DNA of 34,676 bases from Candidatus Staskawiczbacteria bacterium (GCA_903831095.1 CAIKWD010000013.1:1-34676); one strand, 5' to 3'. Shown: positions 1-7,381, numbered from the stretch's first letter. A program made the numbers and translations. Notes: generated from the sequence alone by a model not told the origin.

Positions 1-14
1 GTATTTTATAAACA

Positions 15-131
15 ATGAAAGTCAGACCATCAATTAGAAAAATTTGTAATGACTGTAAAATCGTCAGAAGAGAGGGGAAAATTTACGTTATTTGCAAAAA
101 GAATCCTAAGCACAAACAAAGACAAGGATAA
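15..131 (+). CDS. rpmJ: Ribosomal protein bL36
   Basis: This 38-residue ORF is too short for the ORF track. It begins [19 protein letters not shown] and ends with the typical HKQRQG tail. The zinc-ribbon ligands are visible as C-x2-C (ICNDC), then a Cys (VICKK) and a His (KHKQ). bL36 is a small zinc-binding protein of the large ribosomal subunit. Its place directly upstream of rpsM is the usual bacterial order (infA-rpmJ-rpsM). The start has no SD sequence, only AT-rich leader, like the other ribosomal genes here. Confidence 0.96.
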   Translation: MKVRPSIRKICNDCKIVRREGKIYVICKKNPKHKQRQG

Positions 132-158
132 TTATTTTTTATACAAAATTATAAAACT

Positions 159-548
159 ATGCCAAGAATTGCTGGGGTAAACATCCCCGAAAACAAAAGA
201 ATCGTAATTGCATTGACCTATATCTACGGAATAGGCAACGCTTTGAGTGAAAGAATTTTGGAGGAAATGAAAATGGATCCAAACAAGAAAGCTTCTGAAT
301 TATCTGCAAAAGAAGTTAATGATTTGAAGTCTTACATAGAAAAGACATACAAGATTGAAGGAGATTTGAGAAGGCAGATCATGATAAACGTAAAGAGATT
401 GAAAGATGTTGGAGCATGGAGAGGATTGAGGCACATGAAAGGTTTGCCAGTAAGAGGACAAAGAACAAAAACAAATAATAGAACAGTAAGGGGTAACGTC
501 AGAAAGACAATGGGTTCTGGCAGAAAACCACCTGCAATGGCAACATAA
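159..548 (+). CDS. rpsM: Ribosomal protein uS13
   Basis: This 129-aa protein of the small-subunit head begins MPRIAGVNIPENKRIVIALT, the canonical uS13 start, and has the RGLRHMKGLPVRGQRT signature in its C-terminal half. uS13 contacts the P-site tRNA and the central protuberance of the large subunit. The length is normal. It lies 27 nt after rpmJ and 18 nt before rpsK in the alpha operon. No SD precedes the ATG; the leader is A/T only. Confidence 0.98.
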   Translation: MPRIAGVNIPENKRIVIALTYIYGIGNALSERILEEMKMDPNKKASELSAKEVNDLKSYIEKTYKIEGDLRRQIMINVKRLKDVGAWRGLRHMKGLPVRGQRTKTNNRTVRGNVRKTMGSGRKPPAMAT

Positions 549-566
549 TAATAATTTCAATATAAA

Positions 567-1025
567 ATGGGAAAAAAGCATATAATCGAAACAAATCAAG
601 AAGAATTAATTAAAGAACAGGAAAAAATTGACAAGACTGTCAATAAAGAATCAACTGCAAAGCCAGTTGTTGCCGGAGTTCAAGGTGGAAAGATTTATAT
701 TTCTTCTTCATACAACAATACAATTTTGACTCTTACAAATACCAAGGGGCAAGTTTTGGCTTGGAAATCAGCAGGATCTGTTGGATTTAAAGGTACAAAG
801 AAGTCTACTTCATTTGCCGCTTCAAGAGTTGCTGAAACAATTGCCAATGTCTGCAAGAAAATGGGAGTGGTAGACAAGATAGAAGTTTTGGTAAAAGGAA
901 TTGGAGCTGGCAGGGAATCTGCAGTAAGAACTCTTATTACACAGGGACTTAACGTAATTTCAATAAAAGATATAACACCTATGCCACATAACGGATGTAG
1001 GCCTAAAAAAGTTAGAAGAGTTTAA
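567..1025 (+). CDS. rpsK: Ribosomal protein uS11 with N-terminal extension
   Basis: uS11 forms part of the platform of the 30S subunit. The conserved core runs from about residue 40 (GGKIYISSSYNNTILTLTN) to the end (ITPMPHNGCRPKKVRRV), a classic uS11 C-terminus. At 152 aa it is longer than the usual 125-130 because of a charged N-terminal extension of about 30 residues rich in E, K and T. The other start candidates would truncate this extension but keep the core; the first ATG is chosen because it follows rpsM by 18 nt and the extension has no internal Met before the core. Confidence 0.97.
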   Translation: MGKKHIIETNQEELIKEQEKIDKTVNKESTAKPVVAGVQGGKIYISSSYNNTILTLTNTKGQVLAWKSAGSVGFKGTKKSTSFAASRVAETIANVCKKMGVVDKIEVLVKGIGAGRESAVRTLITQGLNVISIKDITPMPHNGCRPKKVRRV

Positions 1026-1036
1026 TTTATAACACC

Positions 1037-1666
1037 ATGCAATACGATCAATGCAAAACTTGTAGAAGATTAGGACAGAAGCTCTTTTTAAAGGGAGATC
1101 GCTGTTTTTCAGCAAAATGTGCAGTAACTAAAAGGCCATTTGCTCCAGGACCTCAGAAAAAGAGAAAAGGAGGAAATGCTTCAGAATACAAGAAATCCTT
1201 AACTGAAAAGCAGACTTTGAAGAAATGGTATGGACTTTCAGAAAGACAATTTAAAAGATATGTTAAAGAAACTTTGGCAAAAATGGGAAAAGTTGACGAC
1301 GTTGCCAATGAACTTATCAGGAAATTGGAAAAAAGATTGGACAATACAATATTTAGATTGGGTTTTGCCAAGTCCAGAGTTATGGCAAGACAAATGGTTT
1401 CACACAGCTATTTTACTATCAACGGCAAGCCAGTTAACATTGCTTCTTATCAAGTACAGAAAGACGACATAATTGCAGTAAAAGAACACAAGAAAACAAA
1501 GGGAGTTATAAAGCAAATGACAGAAGAATTAAAGAGAAAGGAAATTCCAGCATGGTTGTCTCTTAATAAAGAGAAATTAGAAGCAAAGACAGTTGGCGAG
1601 CCAAACATTGAAGAAGTCAAACCGCCAGCAGAAATTTCATCAATATTCGAGTTTTATTCAAGATAA
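1037..1666 (+). CDS. rpsD: Ribosomal protein uS4, zinc-binding form
   Basis: uS4 is a primary 16S rRNA-binding and 30S assembly protein. This copy is the zinc-containing variety: four cysteines at residues 6, 9, 23 and 28 form C-x2-C...C-x4-C. The S4 RNA-binding domain follows (LEKRLDNTIFRLGFAKSRVMARQMVSHSYF), and the end GEPNIEEVKPPAEISSIFEFYSR corresponds to the usual (I)REIPVDTQIREQLIVEFYSR-type tail. Length is 209 aa, typical. It lies in the alpha operon between rpsK and rpoA. In other bacteria uS4 can repress translation of its own operon, which makes the hairpin just downstream of interest. Confidence 0.97.
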   Translation: MQYDQCKTCRRLGQKLFLKGDRCFSAKCAVTKRPFAPGPQKKRKGGNASEYKKSLTEKQTLKKWYGLSERQFKRYVKETLAKMGKVDDVANELIRKLEKRLDNTIFRLGFAKSRVMARQMVSHSYFTINGKPVNIASYQVQKDDIIAVKEHKKTKGVIKQMTEELKRKEIPAWLSLNKEKLEAKTVGEPNIEEVKPPAEISSIFEFYSR

Positions 1667-1697
1667 AAATAAGCATATTAAGTTAACTTTAGGTTTT

Positions 1698-1740
1698 AGT
1701 CTGCAGGGTGATAGCCATTAAGGCTGATATCTGTCGGGCT
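1698..1740 (+). promoter_or_regulatory. Hairpin in the rpsD-rpoA spacer
   Basis: In the 89-nt spacer before rpoA, AGTCTGCAG (1698-1706) pairs with CTG-T-CGGGCT (1731-1740), giving nine pairs with two G.T wobbles and one bulged T. Inside it AGCC (1713-1716) pairs with GGCT (1722-1725) over an ATTAA loop. There is no T-run, so it is not an intrinsic terminator. It ends 15 nt before the rpoA ATG. It could be a translational regulator, for example a uS4 target, or an mRNA processing site; the role is inferred from position only. Confidence 0.45.
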
Positions 1741-1755
1741 AAGAGCTAACAAAAA

Positions 1756-2703
1756 ATGATTCCTCTTCCATTACCTCCAAAAGTAATTCAAAAGAAGAAA
1801 AACCAAGCAGTTTTTGAAGTAGAGGCACTTTATCCTGGATATGGTGTTACTATTGGAAACGCTTTAAGGAGAGTTTTGATGTCTTCATTGCAGGGAGCTG
1901 CAGTCACAGAAGTGAAAATAAAGGGAGTTCCTCATGAATTTTCAACAATGTCAGGAGTATTGGAAGACACAATCATGATTCTTTTAAATATAAAGAACCT
2001 CAGGTTTAAAATGTTTGAGGGAGAAGCACAAAAAGTTACTTTAAATGTTAAGGGCGACGGGGAAGTCACAGGAAAGGATTTTAAATGCCCATCACAAATT
2101 AAATTGGTAAATCCAGAATTGCACATTGCCACAATTACAGACAAGAAAACAGAATTGGAAATTGAAATTACAGTTGAAAGAGGAATTGGATATGTGCCAA
2201 AAGATCAGGTTAAAACAAAAAAAGCAGAAATTGGAGCAATTGCCATAGACGCAATTTACACTCCAATTAGAAATGTAAATTTTCAGGTTGAAAACATGCG
2301 CGTAGGAGATAGAACAGATTTTGACAAATTGAGCTTGGAAATAGAAACCGACGGAACAATTACTCCAGAAGAGTCATTCTTTGAAGCTTGCTCAATATTG
2401 ATCAAGCACTTCAATATTATATTTGAAGGAAAAGCCGGAGATGAAAAGGAAGAAGAAGTAGAGGCTGAAGAGGCTGACGCTAAAGAAGAAATAACCGATG
2501 TTACAAAAATTGCAGTTGAGGACTTAAAATTGACTGGCAGAACACTCAACGCCTTGGTAAACAACAGCATTAAGAATGTTGGCGGAATTATTAAGAAATC
2601 TGAAAAAGGATTGTCTGAATTGGAAGGAATGGGTGACAAAGCTATGTCTGAAATAAAAAGAAAAATCAAAAAATTAGGTTTGGAATTTAAAGACCATGAA
2701 TAA
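1756..2703 (+). CDS. rpoA: RNA polymerase alpha subunit
   Basis: This 315-aa protein has both domains. The N-terminal assembly domain contains GYGVTIGNALRRVLMSSLQGAA-type sequence, the dimerisation helix. An acidic linker (EKEEEVEAEEADAKEE) follows near residue 230. The C-terminal domain has two helix-hairpin-helix-like segments (LKLTGRTLNALVNNSIKNVG and LSELEGMGDKAMSEIKRKI). Alpha nucleates core RNA polymerase assembly, and its C-terminal domain contacts UP elements and activators. Length is normal. The stop overlaps the rplQ start by 8 nt, suggesting translational coupling. Position after rpsD is the standard bacterial order. Confidence 0.98.
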   Translation: MIPLPLPPKVIQKKKNQAVFEVEALYPGYGVTIGNALRRVLMSSLQGAAVTEVKIKGVPHEFSTMSGVLEDTIMILLNIKNLRFKMFEGEAQKVTLNVKGDGEVTGKDFKCPSQIKLVNPELHIATITDKKTELEIEITVERGIGYVPKDQVKTKKAEIGAIAIDAIYTPIRNVNFQVENMRVGDRTDFDKLSLEIETDGTITPEESFFEACSILIKHFNIIFEGKAGDEKEEEVEAEEADAKEEITDVTKIAVEDLKLTGRTLNALVNNSIKNVGGIIKKSEKGLSELEGMGDKAMSEIKRKIKKLGLEFKDHE

Positions 2704-3046
2704 GAAAAATAAAGGAAGAAAATTATCGTTAAAGAAAGGGCCAAGAATGTTATTGCTAAGAGTTTTAGTAAACAATTTTTTCTTGCATGAAAAAATTAAG
2801 ACAACTGAAGCCAAAGCAAAAGAATTAAGATCTATTGCCGAGAAAATGATTACCAAGGCAAAAGATGCTAATTTGGCAAACAGGAGATTGTTGGCTAAAG
2901 AGCTTACCCCTGAAAACACAAAGAAAATAATAGACAAAATTGCTCCTTCATTCGCATCTAGACAGGGCGGATACACCAGAATAATGAAATTGGGGCCAAG
3001 AAATTCCGACAGCGCTAAAATGGTAATAATTGAGCTTGTTAAGTAA
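2696..3046 (+). CDS. rplQ: Ribosomal protein bL17
   Basis: bL17 is a large-subunit protein near the exit tunnel. This 116-aa protein carries the family hallmarks: a basic N-terminus (KGRKLSLKKGPRMLLLRVLVN), then KIKTTEAKAKELRSIAEKMITKAK, and a C-terminal GGYTRIMKLGPRNSDSAKMVIIELV. The ATG lies inside the last codons of rpoA, so initiation probably depends on translation of rpoA. Length is typical. Confidence 0.97.
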   Translation: MNKKNKGRKLSLKKGPRMLLLRVLVNNFFLHEKIKTTEAKAKELRSIAEKMITKAKDANLANRRLLAKELTPENTKKIIDKIAPSFASRQGGYTRIMKLGPRNSDSAKMVIIELVK

Positions 3047-3054
3047 AAAATATC

Positions 3055-3432
3055 ATGAATTCTAAAAAACAAGAAAATATAGTAAGAAAAGTAATATCTG
3101 TAGATGCAGATAACAAATCCTTGGGCAGATTGGCTGTTGAGGTAGCTGTTTTGCTTCGCGGAAAGAACAAGGCAACCTACGTTCCTTATAAGGATGTTGG
3201 CGACGCAGTTTTGGTAAAGAATATTACCAAGATGAAATTTACCGGAAACAAGCTTGAAAACAAGAAATATTTTCATTTCACAGGATATCTTGGAAACTTA
3301 AAGACAGCAACACTTAAGGAATACTTGAACAAGTCAGGACCAAAGGAAGTTTTAAGAACTGCAGTAATGGGAATGCTTCAAAAAAATAAATTAAGAGCAA
3401 AGCAAATCAAAAGATTAAGATTTGAAAAGTAG
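3055..3432 (+). CDS. rplM: Ribosomal protein uL13
   Basis: uL13 binds 23S rRNA early in 50S assembly. Visible motifs are VISVDADNKSLGRLAVEVAVLLRGK near the N-terminus, the DAVLVKNITKMKFTGNK strand, and the AVMGMLQKNKLRAKQIKRL helix. At 125 aa it is shorter than the about 142-aa standard, mainly at the C-terminus, which lacks the usual HPHxAQ-P tail. It is followed by rpsI, the usual partner of rplM. Confidence 0.96.
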   Translation: MNSKKQENIVRKVISVDADNKSLGRLAVEVAVLLRGKNKATYVPYKDVGDAVLVKNITKMKFTGNKLENKKYFHFTGYLGNLKTATLKEYLNKSGPKEVLRTAVMGMLQKNKLRAKQIKRLRFEK

Positions 3433-3436
3433 AAAT

Positions 3437-4018
3437 ATGGCAACAAAAACTATAACAAAAAAACCAACTAAGAAGCCAGAGGAAAAAGAGGTAGAAAAGA
3501 CACTTGTTGAACAGACAGTGGCTAAGAACCCTATTTTCAGCACTGAGCAGACAATTATCGACGACATTGCTGAGTCTGATATAAATGCTGAAATTGCTAA
3601 GACCTTACAGGAAACCGCTGGAAAACCAGACAGGTATTTTGAAGCAATTGGAAGAAGAAAAACTGCTGTTGCCAGAATAAGGCTTTACACAAAAGGAGAC
3701 AAGGAATTTGTTGTCAACGACATGCCTTATACAGAATATTTTCAAACTATAGACGACCAGGAATCAGCAGTTTCTTCAATGAAGAAAATGAAGTGCTTGG
3801 ACAAGTTTAGAATTACAGTAATGGTAAAGGGTGGGGGACACAGAGCTCAGGCAGAAGCTATAAGACATGGAACAGCCAGAGTATTGGTTGACTTCAACGC
3901 AAACTTCAGAAAGAGATTGAGAAAAGCTGGATTCTTAACAAGAGATCCAAGAATGAGAGAGAGAAAGAAATTCGGTCTTAAGAGAGCTAGAAAATCCCCA
4001 CAATGGGCAAAGAGGTAA
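3437..4018 (+). CDS. rpsI: Ribosomal protein uS9 with long N-terminal tail
   Basis: The uS9 core begins near residue 66 (RYFEAIGRRKTAVARIRLY) and ends KKFGLKRARKSPQWAKR, whose C-terminal Arg contacts P-site tRNA in the family. I choose the ATG at 3437 (193 aa) rather than the ORF-track TTG at 3422, which overlaps rplM. The first 60 or so residues are an extra K/E-rich, probably disordered extension, since uS9 is normally about 130 aa. It is the last gene of the operon and is followed by a strong terminator. Confidence 0.96.
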   Translation: MATKTITKKPTKKPEEKEVEKTLVEQTVAKNPIFSTEQTIIDDIAESDINAEIAKTLQETAGKPDRYFEAIGRRKTAVARIRLYTKGDKEFVVNDMPYTEYFQTIDDQESAVSSMKKMKCLDKFRITVMVKGGGHRAQAEAIRHGTARVLVDFNANFRKRLRKAGFLTRDPRMRERKKFGLKRARKSPQWAKR

Positions 4019-4035
4019 TAACAACATTAAACTTA

Positions 4036-4066
4036 AAAAACCACTCCACCTCGGAGTGGTTTTTCG
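4036..4066 (+). terminator. Intrinsic terminator of the ribosomal operon
   Basis: AACCACTCC (4039-4047) pairs perfectly with GGAGTGGTT (4053-4061) over a 5-nt loop. It is preceded by an A-run and followed by TTTT. It lies 18 nt after rpsI. Confidence 0.93.
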
Positions 4067-4092
4067 TTGTTTTGGCAAAGTCTCTCTACCTA

Positions 4093-4122
4093 TTGACAAC
4101 TACCTTTGATATGTGGTATAAT
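4093..4122 (+). promoter_or_regulatory. Sigma-70-type promoter of the small membrane peptide gene
   Basis: TTGACA (4093-4098) is separated by 18 nt from TATAAT (4117-4122), which carries an extended -10 TGG. Both boxes are consensus. It follows the rpsI terminator, so it starts a new transcript. Confidence 0.88.
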
Positions 4123-4198
4123 AAAATTAGGATAAAGTTGATCGCAATTTGAAAACAAAACGGGCAAAATAGCCCAAAAAAAAGAAGGAGAAGAGAAA

Positions 4199-4345
4199 AT
4201 GGAAGTAAATTATCGTTCTAAGAATGAGAAAATTGCAGGTGGCATAATAAACCTGGCAATAGGTCTAACTATCATTGTGTGGATTGGTGCCATTGCGATT
4301 ATCTCTGGCCTCGGGATTCTGGTATACTACCTTTTCCTGAGGTGA
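4199..4345 (+). CDS. Small single-pass membrane peptide, 48 aa, unknown function
   Basis: This ORF is below the ORF-track cutoff. ATG at 4199 is preceded 8 nt upstream by a strong SD (AAGAAGGAG) and by a consensus promoter, so translation is likely. The peptide starts MEVNYRSKNEKIAGG, a short polar N-terminus. It then has about 30 hydrophobic residues (IINLAIGLTIIVWIGAIAII and onward) and ends YYLFLR. It therefore has one long or two short membrane segments. I recognise no family. A structured region and a terminator follow on the same transcript. It could be a membrane regulator or a toxin-like peptide; neither is shown. Confidence 0.72.
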   Translation: MEVNYRSKNEKIAGGIINLAIGLTIIVWIGAIAIISGLGILVYYLFLR

Positions 4346-4358
4346 ACTCATAGGCTCT

Positions 4359-4461
4359 CATGTGTGGGCCTCATATGGGATTTAACCCTAAACACATGGA
4401 GGAGAGAATTCAAATCTCCTCCCAATCTCTTAGTTCTGAAAATGGTTTCAGACCTGAGAGA
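4359..4461 (+). other. Three consecutive hairpins downstream of the small peptide gene
   Basis: Hairpin 1 pairs CATGTGT (4359-4365) with ACACATG (4392-4398), with an inner GGG/CCC. Hairpin 2 pairs GAGGAGA (4399-4405) with TCTCCTC (4415-4421). Hairpin 3 pairs CTCTTAGTTCTGAAA (4427-4441) with TTTCAGACCTGAGAG (4446-4460): 15 positions with one G.T and one mismatch over an ATGG loop. They are stacked almost without spacers, which suggests a structured 3' UTR or a dual-function RNA. Hairpin 2 would sequester a GGAGGAG sequence that has no start codon after it. Confidence 0.6.
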
Positions 4462-4473
4462 ATGGAATAAAAA

Positions 4474-4495
4474 GACTGCTTAAAGGCAGTTTTTT
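4474..4495 (+). terminator. Probable intrinsic terminator
   Basis: ACTGCTT (4475-4481) pairs with AGGCAGT (4484-4490 region), with one wobble and a small loop, followed by TTTTT. The stem is short, so strength is moderate. Confidence 0.65.
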
Positions 4496-4520
4496 AGTTG
4501 TTGATTTGGTTGTACTTTAA

Positions 4521-4550
4521 TTGACAAAAGTGTAATATTTGTGTTATAAT
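4521..4550 (+). promoter_or_regulatory. Promoter of the HExxH protein gene
   Basis: TTGACA (4521-4526), an 18-nt spacer, and TATAAT (4545-4550) with TGT extended -10. A consensus SD (AGGAGG, 4579-4584) sits 5 nt before the ATG at 4590. Confidence 0.9.
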
Positions 4551-4589
4551 ATTATCAGAACAAATATACTAAAAACATAGGAGGTTAAA

Positions 4590-5342
4590 ATGGAAAAATA
4601 TTTAATACACCCACAATGGGTGGTTGAATATGAGAGAGTCCTGGGTCTGCACTGGCCGGTTGTTTACTGGCTGGTCCCAGATGAAATGACTTGTCGGGTC
4701 CTTTGCGACGGCAAGGCCAAATTGCATGAGATCTGGATTAATGGAACTACATATGACAACCTAGACAATGGGTTGCCGGATATTGTCCACGAACTCTGCC
4801 ATTGCGCTTTGGCAGAGCGGATTGATTCGGCTTTTTCTACCGTTCTTTTTACCGAGGAATGGAACAAGAATGCCGACAGGGATTCGGCCAAGTTCAATCA
4901 ACTGGCTCGCATGCTGTATTTTGCTTGGAGCCACGTGGACATTTGGGTAAACGATTTACGTTTTGCCCACTGGCCGAATCTGGCGCTTCAAGATCAAACA
5001 ACCTTTGCCAATATTATTATTGGTTTTGTTAAAAGACAAAGGTTCGAGATTTTTGAAAAACCAGAGATTCTTTTGGGCTTGGCTCAATACCAGGCCGAAA
5101 GAAGCCGATGCCGTAGCAATTCACCCGATTTATTCTCATTTTTGAGAGTCAAAAAAATCGCGGTGGATAAACAAATTCTTGAGTTGGCAAAGCACTTTGA
5201 ACTTTTACCGCGCTTGGAATTTAACGCGGAAAAAGACCTTAAAGTGCTTGAACAGTCGGTTCAAGAAACTGCCAAACTTCTTAATCTTTCAATCAAGCCT
5301 CGGCTTGTTTGGGAAAACAAATGGGTTTGGAGCCTCGATTAA
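4590..5342 (+). CDS. Orphan protein with HExxH-x4-E metal-site motif
   Basis: I do not recognise the family of this 250-aa protein. The best clue is HELCHCALAE at residues 67-76, a HExxH zinc-protease-like motif with a Glu five residues on. No signal peptide or membrane segment is visible, so it should be cytosolic. It is rich in Trp and aromatic residues. The gene has its own consensus promoter, a perfect SD and its own terminator. Its codons are noticeably more GC-rich than the ribosomal genes, which suggests later acquisition. A metallopeptidase fold is plausible, but HExxH motifs occur by chance and a third ligand is not certain. Confidence 0.7.
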   Translation: MEKYLIHPQWVVEYERVLGLHWPVVYWLVPDEMTCRVLCDGKAKLHEIWINGTTYDNLDNGLPDIVHELCHCALAERIDSAFSTVLFTEEWNKNADRDSAKFNQLARMLYFAWSHVDIWVNDLRFAHWPNLALQDQTTFANIIIGFVKRQRFEIFEKPEILLGLAQYQAERSRCRSNSPDLFSFLRVKKIAVDKQILELAKHFELLPRLEFNAEKDLKVLEQSVQETAKLLNLSIKPRLVWENKWVWSLD

Positions 5343-5375
5343 CAAGGGCTATCCCTGAACAGCCTTAAACAGGAA

Positions 5376-5403
5376 AGGGGACATCATCGCATGTCCTCTT
5401 TTT
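5376..5403 (+). terminator. Intrinsic terminator after the HExxH gene
   Basis: AGGGGACAT (5376-5384) pairs with ATGTCCTCT (5391-5399), with one G.T, over a 6-nt loop, followed by TTTTT. Confidence 0.9.
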
Positions 5404-5488
5404 ACTTGCTCTAAAATTTATATTAGTAATTAAGTAAATTTTTATTTTATGGCTTGCTATTTATGATTAAATAAAATAAAATTATAAC

Positions 5489-6145
5489 ATGCTTAAGGAA
5501 TTAATTGATCAGTTTTATTTGGATAATCAGAAAAATAAGGAGCAGACAAGGTTTTATATAACAGATGCAGGCAAATGTCCGCGCGCTGTTTTTTTTAAGT
5601 TTAAAAATGCTGAGCGCGAGCCAATAGACGCCAGGATAATGCGCATATTTGAGCATGGGGAAAATATTCACCGGTCTATTTTTAATATATTGTACAGGTT
5701 AAGAATGGGAGTTGTGACTGAGGTTTCAATTCCTTCGCAGGAAATAATTTCTGGCAGGGCAGACGCCATACTTTGCATGGGCAACGAGAATTATGTGTTA
5801 GACATTAAAAGTATGAACAGTATGATTTTCAGGAAGCTTTTGGCTCCTAAGGAAGACAATATTTACCAGATACAGCTTTACATGCATTTTTTCAATATTA
5901 AGAAGGGAATTTTGCTTTATATAGACAAAGATCAGCAGGAAATGAAAGAGTTTTTTGTGGACTATGACGAGGCGCTTTGTAAAGATCTTTTAGACAAGTT
6001 TTACGCTTTAAAAGAAAAGGTAGAAGCCAATATTGTGCCCGAAAGGCTTGAAGGTTATCCTAAAAATTGGCAGTGCAATTATTGCGCTTTTAAAAGCACC
6101 TGCAAAGCAACAAAAGAAGGTAAATATAAGCCGGCTAAGAAATAA
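5489..6145 (+). CDS. Cas4/AddB-like PD-(D/E)xK nuclease with Fe-S cysteines
   Basis: The 218-aa protein has the RecB-family nuclease layout. It has H61, D92 in GRADAIL, D105-x-K107 in VLDIKSM, and a QxxxY-like YQIQLYMHFF. Four cysteines are spaced as in Cas4 and AddB: C30 (GKCPR), then C196-x2-C199-x5-C205 (CNYCAFKSTC). In those families they hold a 4Fe-4S cluster. The predicted activity is single-strand DNA exonuclease. There is no CRISPR array or cas gene in the window, so this is a solo nuclease, probably for DNA repair or for processing incoming DNA. No clear SD precedes the ATG. Confidence 0.85.
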   Translation: MLKELIDQFYLDNQKNKEQTRFYITDAGKCPRAVFFKFKNAEREPIDARIMRIFEHGENIHRSIFNILYRLRMGVVTEVSIPSQEIISGRADAILCMGNENYVLDIKSMNSMIFRKLLAPKEDNIYQIQLYMHFFNIKKGILLYIDKDQQEMKEFFVDYDEALCKDLLDKFYALKEKVEANIVPERLEGYPKNWQCNYCAFKSTCKATKEGKYKPAKK

Positions 6146-6155
6146 TTTTTTAAAT

Positions 6156-6183
6156 AAAAAACCGCCCAATAAAGGCGGTTTTA
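6156..6183. terminator. Bidirectional terminator between convergent genes
   Basis: AAAACCGCC (6158-6166) pairs with GGCGGTTTT (6174-6182) over a 7-nt loop, with A-rich and T-rich flanks. It lies between the + strand nuclease gene and the - strand PEGA gene, so it can serve both. Confidence 0.9.
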
Positions 6184-6193
6184 TGTTGGCATA

Positions 6194-7312
6194 TTATGGA
6201 ACAAGTTTTTCGGAAACCAGCAAAGTTTTGTCGGTGAGAATGTGAAGCTTGCCAGATTGCTGGTCAAAATATATTTCTGGATTTTTTATATTTATTATTG
6301 AGGTTGGTAAGGTTATTGTTGAAGGTAAAGTCACTGTGTTAACATTCCCGCGGTAGTCTATTTCAGAAATTAAAACTTTGTCGCCGGCAGTGAAAATAAT
6401 GTTGTCATTATTAAGCCATAAACAGTTTGTAATTTTGTCCTGAGACTTGTAAAGAGTACCTTTTAACGCTGGTACAACTGTAAGAGTAGAAATATAAATA
6501 TTTTGGTCGTTATAATAGATTATATTTTCTCCATCTCCGGCAATCTTGGCATCTTTTACCAAATCAGTTGAAAATACTTCAAAGTCGTTAATTTTGGAAT
6601 TCAAAAACAGTAGAGTTCCGTTATTGTTCACAAAAATATTTTTGCTGTCCAATATTATTTTATAAGTGCCAGTTTTTATAATTTTTATTGGAGTTATAGA
6701 GAGTTTAATAGGCTCAACAGTCAAATTGTTTAAGTCAGACTTGTATACAAGCCCATCGGTTTTAAGCCAAATAATATTGTTTCCCTGGACTGCAAATGCA
6801 GTTATTTTTTTTATAATTGGCGTTGATTTTTGCAGAGCTGTGAGCCCTGAATTTTCCTTGGATAAGGAATAGTATAAATTGCCGGTTTTTATTATATATT
6901 TATCAAGCTTAGTAAAAGGGGATTGGGCTGTTGCTTCTGCCAGCTGAAACTGGATTTTTTTCTTTATGAGTAATATGTTTTCTAATTTTGTGACTTGGTT
7001 TTCAATAACTGGCAAAGTTTTAAAGTAATCAACATGGTCTTTTTTAGTTACTAAAACTGTATGGTTGTTTGGCATCAAACTCTGCACAAAGAAATCGTTT
7101 GAAAACAGTTTTGGCTTTTGAGCAATTTTGGAATCAACTATAACTTGGTCTGCAGTAGGATAAGCCTTTATATAAATTCCGCCAGTAGCTGTAATTTTCA
7201 TTTTTTCAAAGTCAAAACGGTAGCCCATTGAATAAGCTACTAAAATTGGAGCTACAATTAAAAAACAAACTATGCAAACAAACAGTATTGTTAGGCGAGT
7301 TTTCTTTGTCAT
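6194..7312 (-). CDS. Membrane-anchored PEGA-domain protein
   Basis: This 372-aa protein is the only confident - strand gene. The N-terminus MTKKTRLTILFVCIVCFLIV is a signal-anchor with a basic start and one hydrophobic helix (to about residue 27). A PEGA-like domain follows at about residues 44-115 (GGIYIKAYPTADQVIVDS). The remainder is made of repeated beta-strand units (NIFVNNNGTLLFLNS, NIYISTLTVVP), like a divergent beta-propeller. It should face the cell exterior. This architecture is frequent in Patescibacteria from memory of such genomes; the function is unknown, possibly envelope or polysaccharide binding. It has no SD. Confidence 0.85.
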   Translation of the reverse strand: MTKKTRLTILFVCIVCFLIVAPILVAYSMGYRFDFEKMKITATGGIYIKAYPTADQVIVDSKIAQKPKLFSNDFFVQSLMPNNHTVLVTKKDHVDYFKTLPVIENQVTKLENILLIKKKIQFQLAEATAQSPFTKLDKYIIKTGNLYYSLSKENSGLTALQKSTPIIKKITAFAVQGNNIIWLKTDGLVYKSDLNNLTVEPIKLSITPIKIIKTGTYKIILDSKNIFVNNNGTLLFLNSKINDFEVFSTDLVKDAKIAGDGENIIYYNDQNIYISTLTVVPALKGTLYKSQDKITNCLWLNNDNIIFTAGDKVLISEIDYRGNVNTVTLPSTITLPTSIINIKNPEIYFDQQSGKLHILTDKTLLVSEKLVP

Positions 7313-7352
7313 ATTTAAATTATATTAGCACAAACCATTTTATATTTCACTG

Positions 7353-7381
7353 TTGACACTAGTGTTTCATTATGGTAAAAA
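7353..7381 (+). promoter_or_regulatory. Promoter of the pseudo-receiver operon
   Basis: TTGACA (7353-7358), 17 nt, then TAAAAA (7376-7381) with an extended TGG (7373-7375). The -35 is consensus and the -10 is weak but extended. Confidence 0.65.

Noticed and set aside
2674-3276. 200-aa - strand ORF under rplQ/rplM
   Set aside because: It is a shadow of two certain ribosomal genes with low-complexity Phe/Leu/Ser content.
5489-6145. CRISPR-Cas locus suggested by the Cas4-like nuclease
   Set aside because: There is no repeat-spacer array and no other cas gene in the window.
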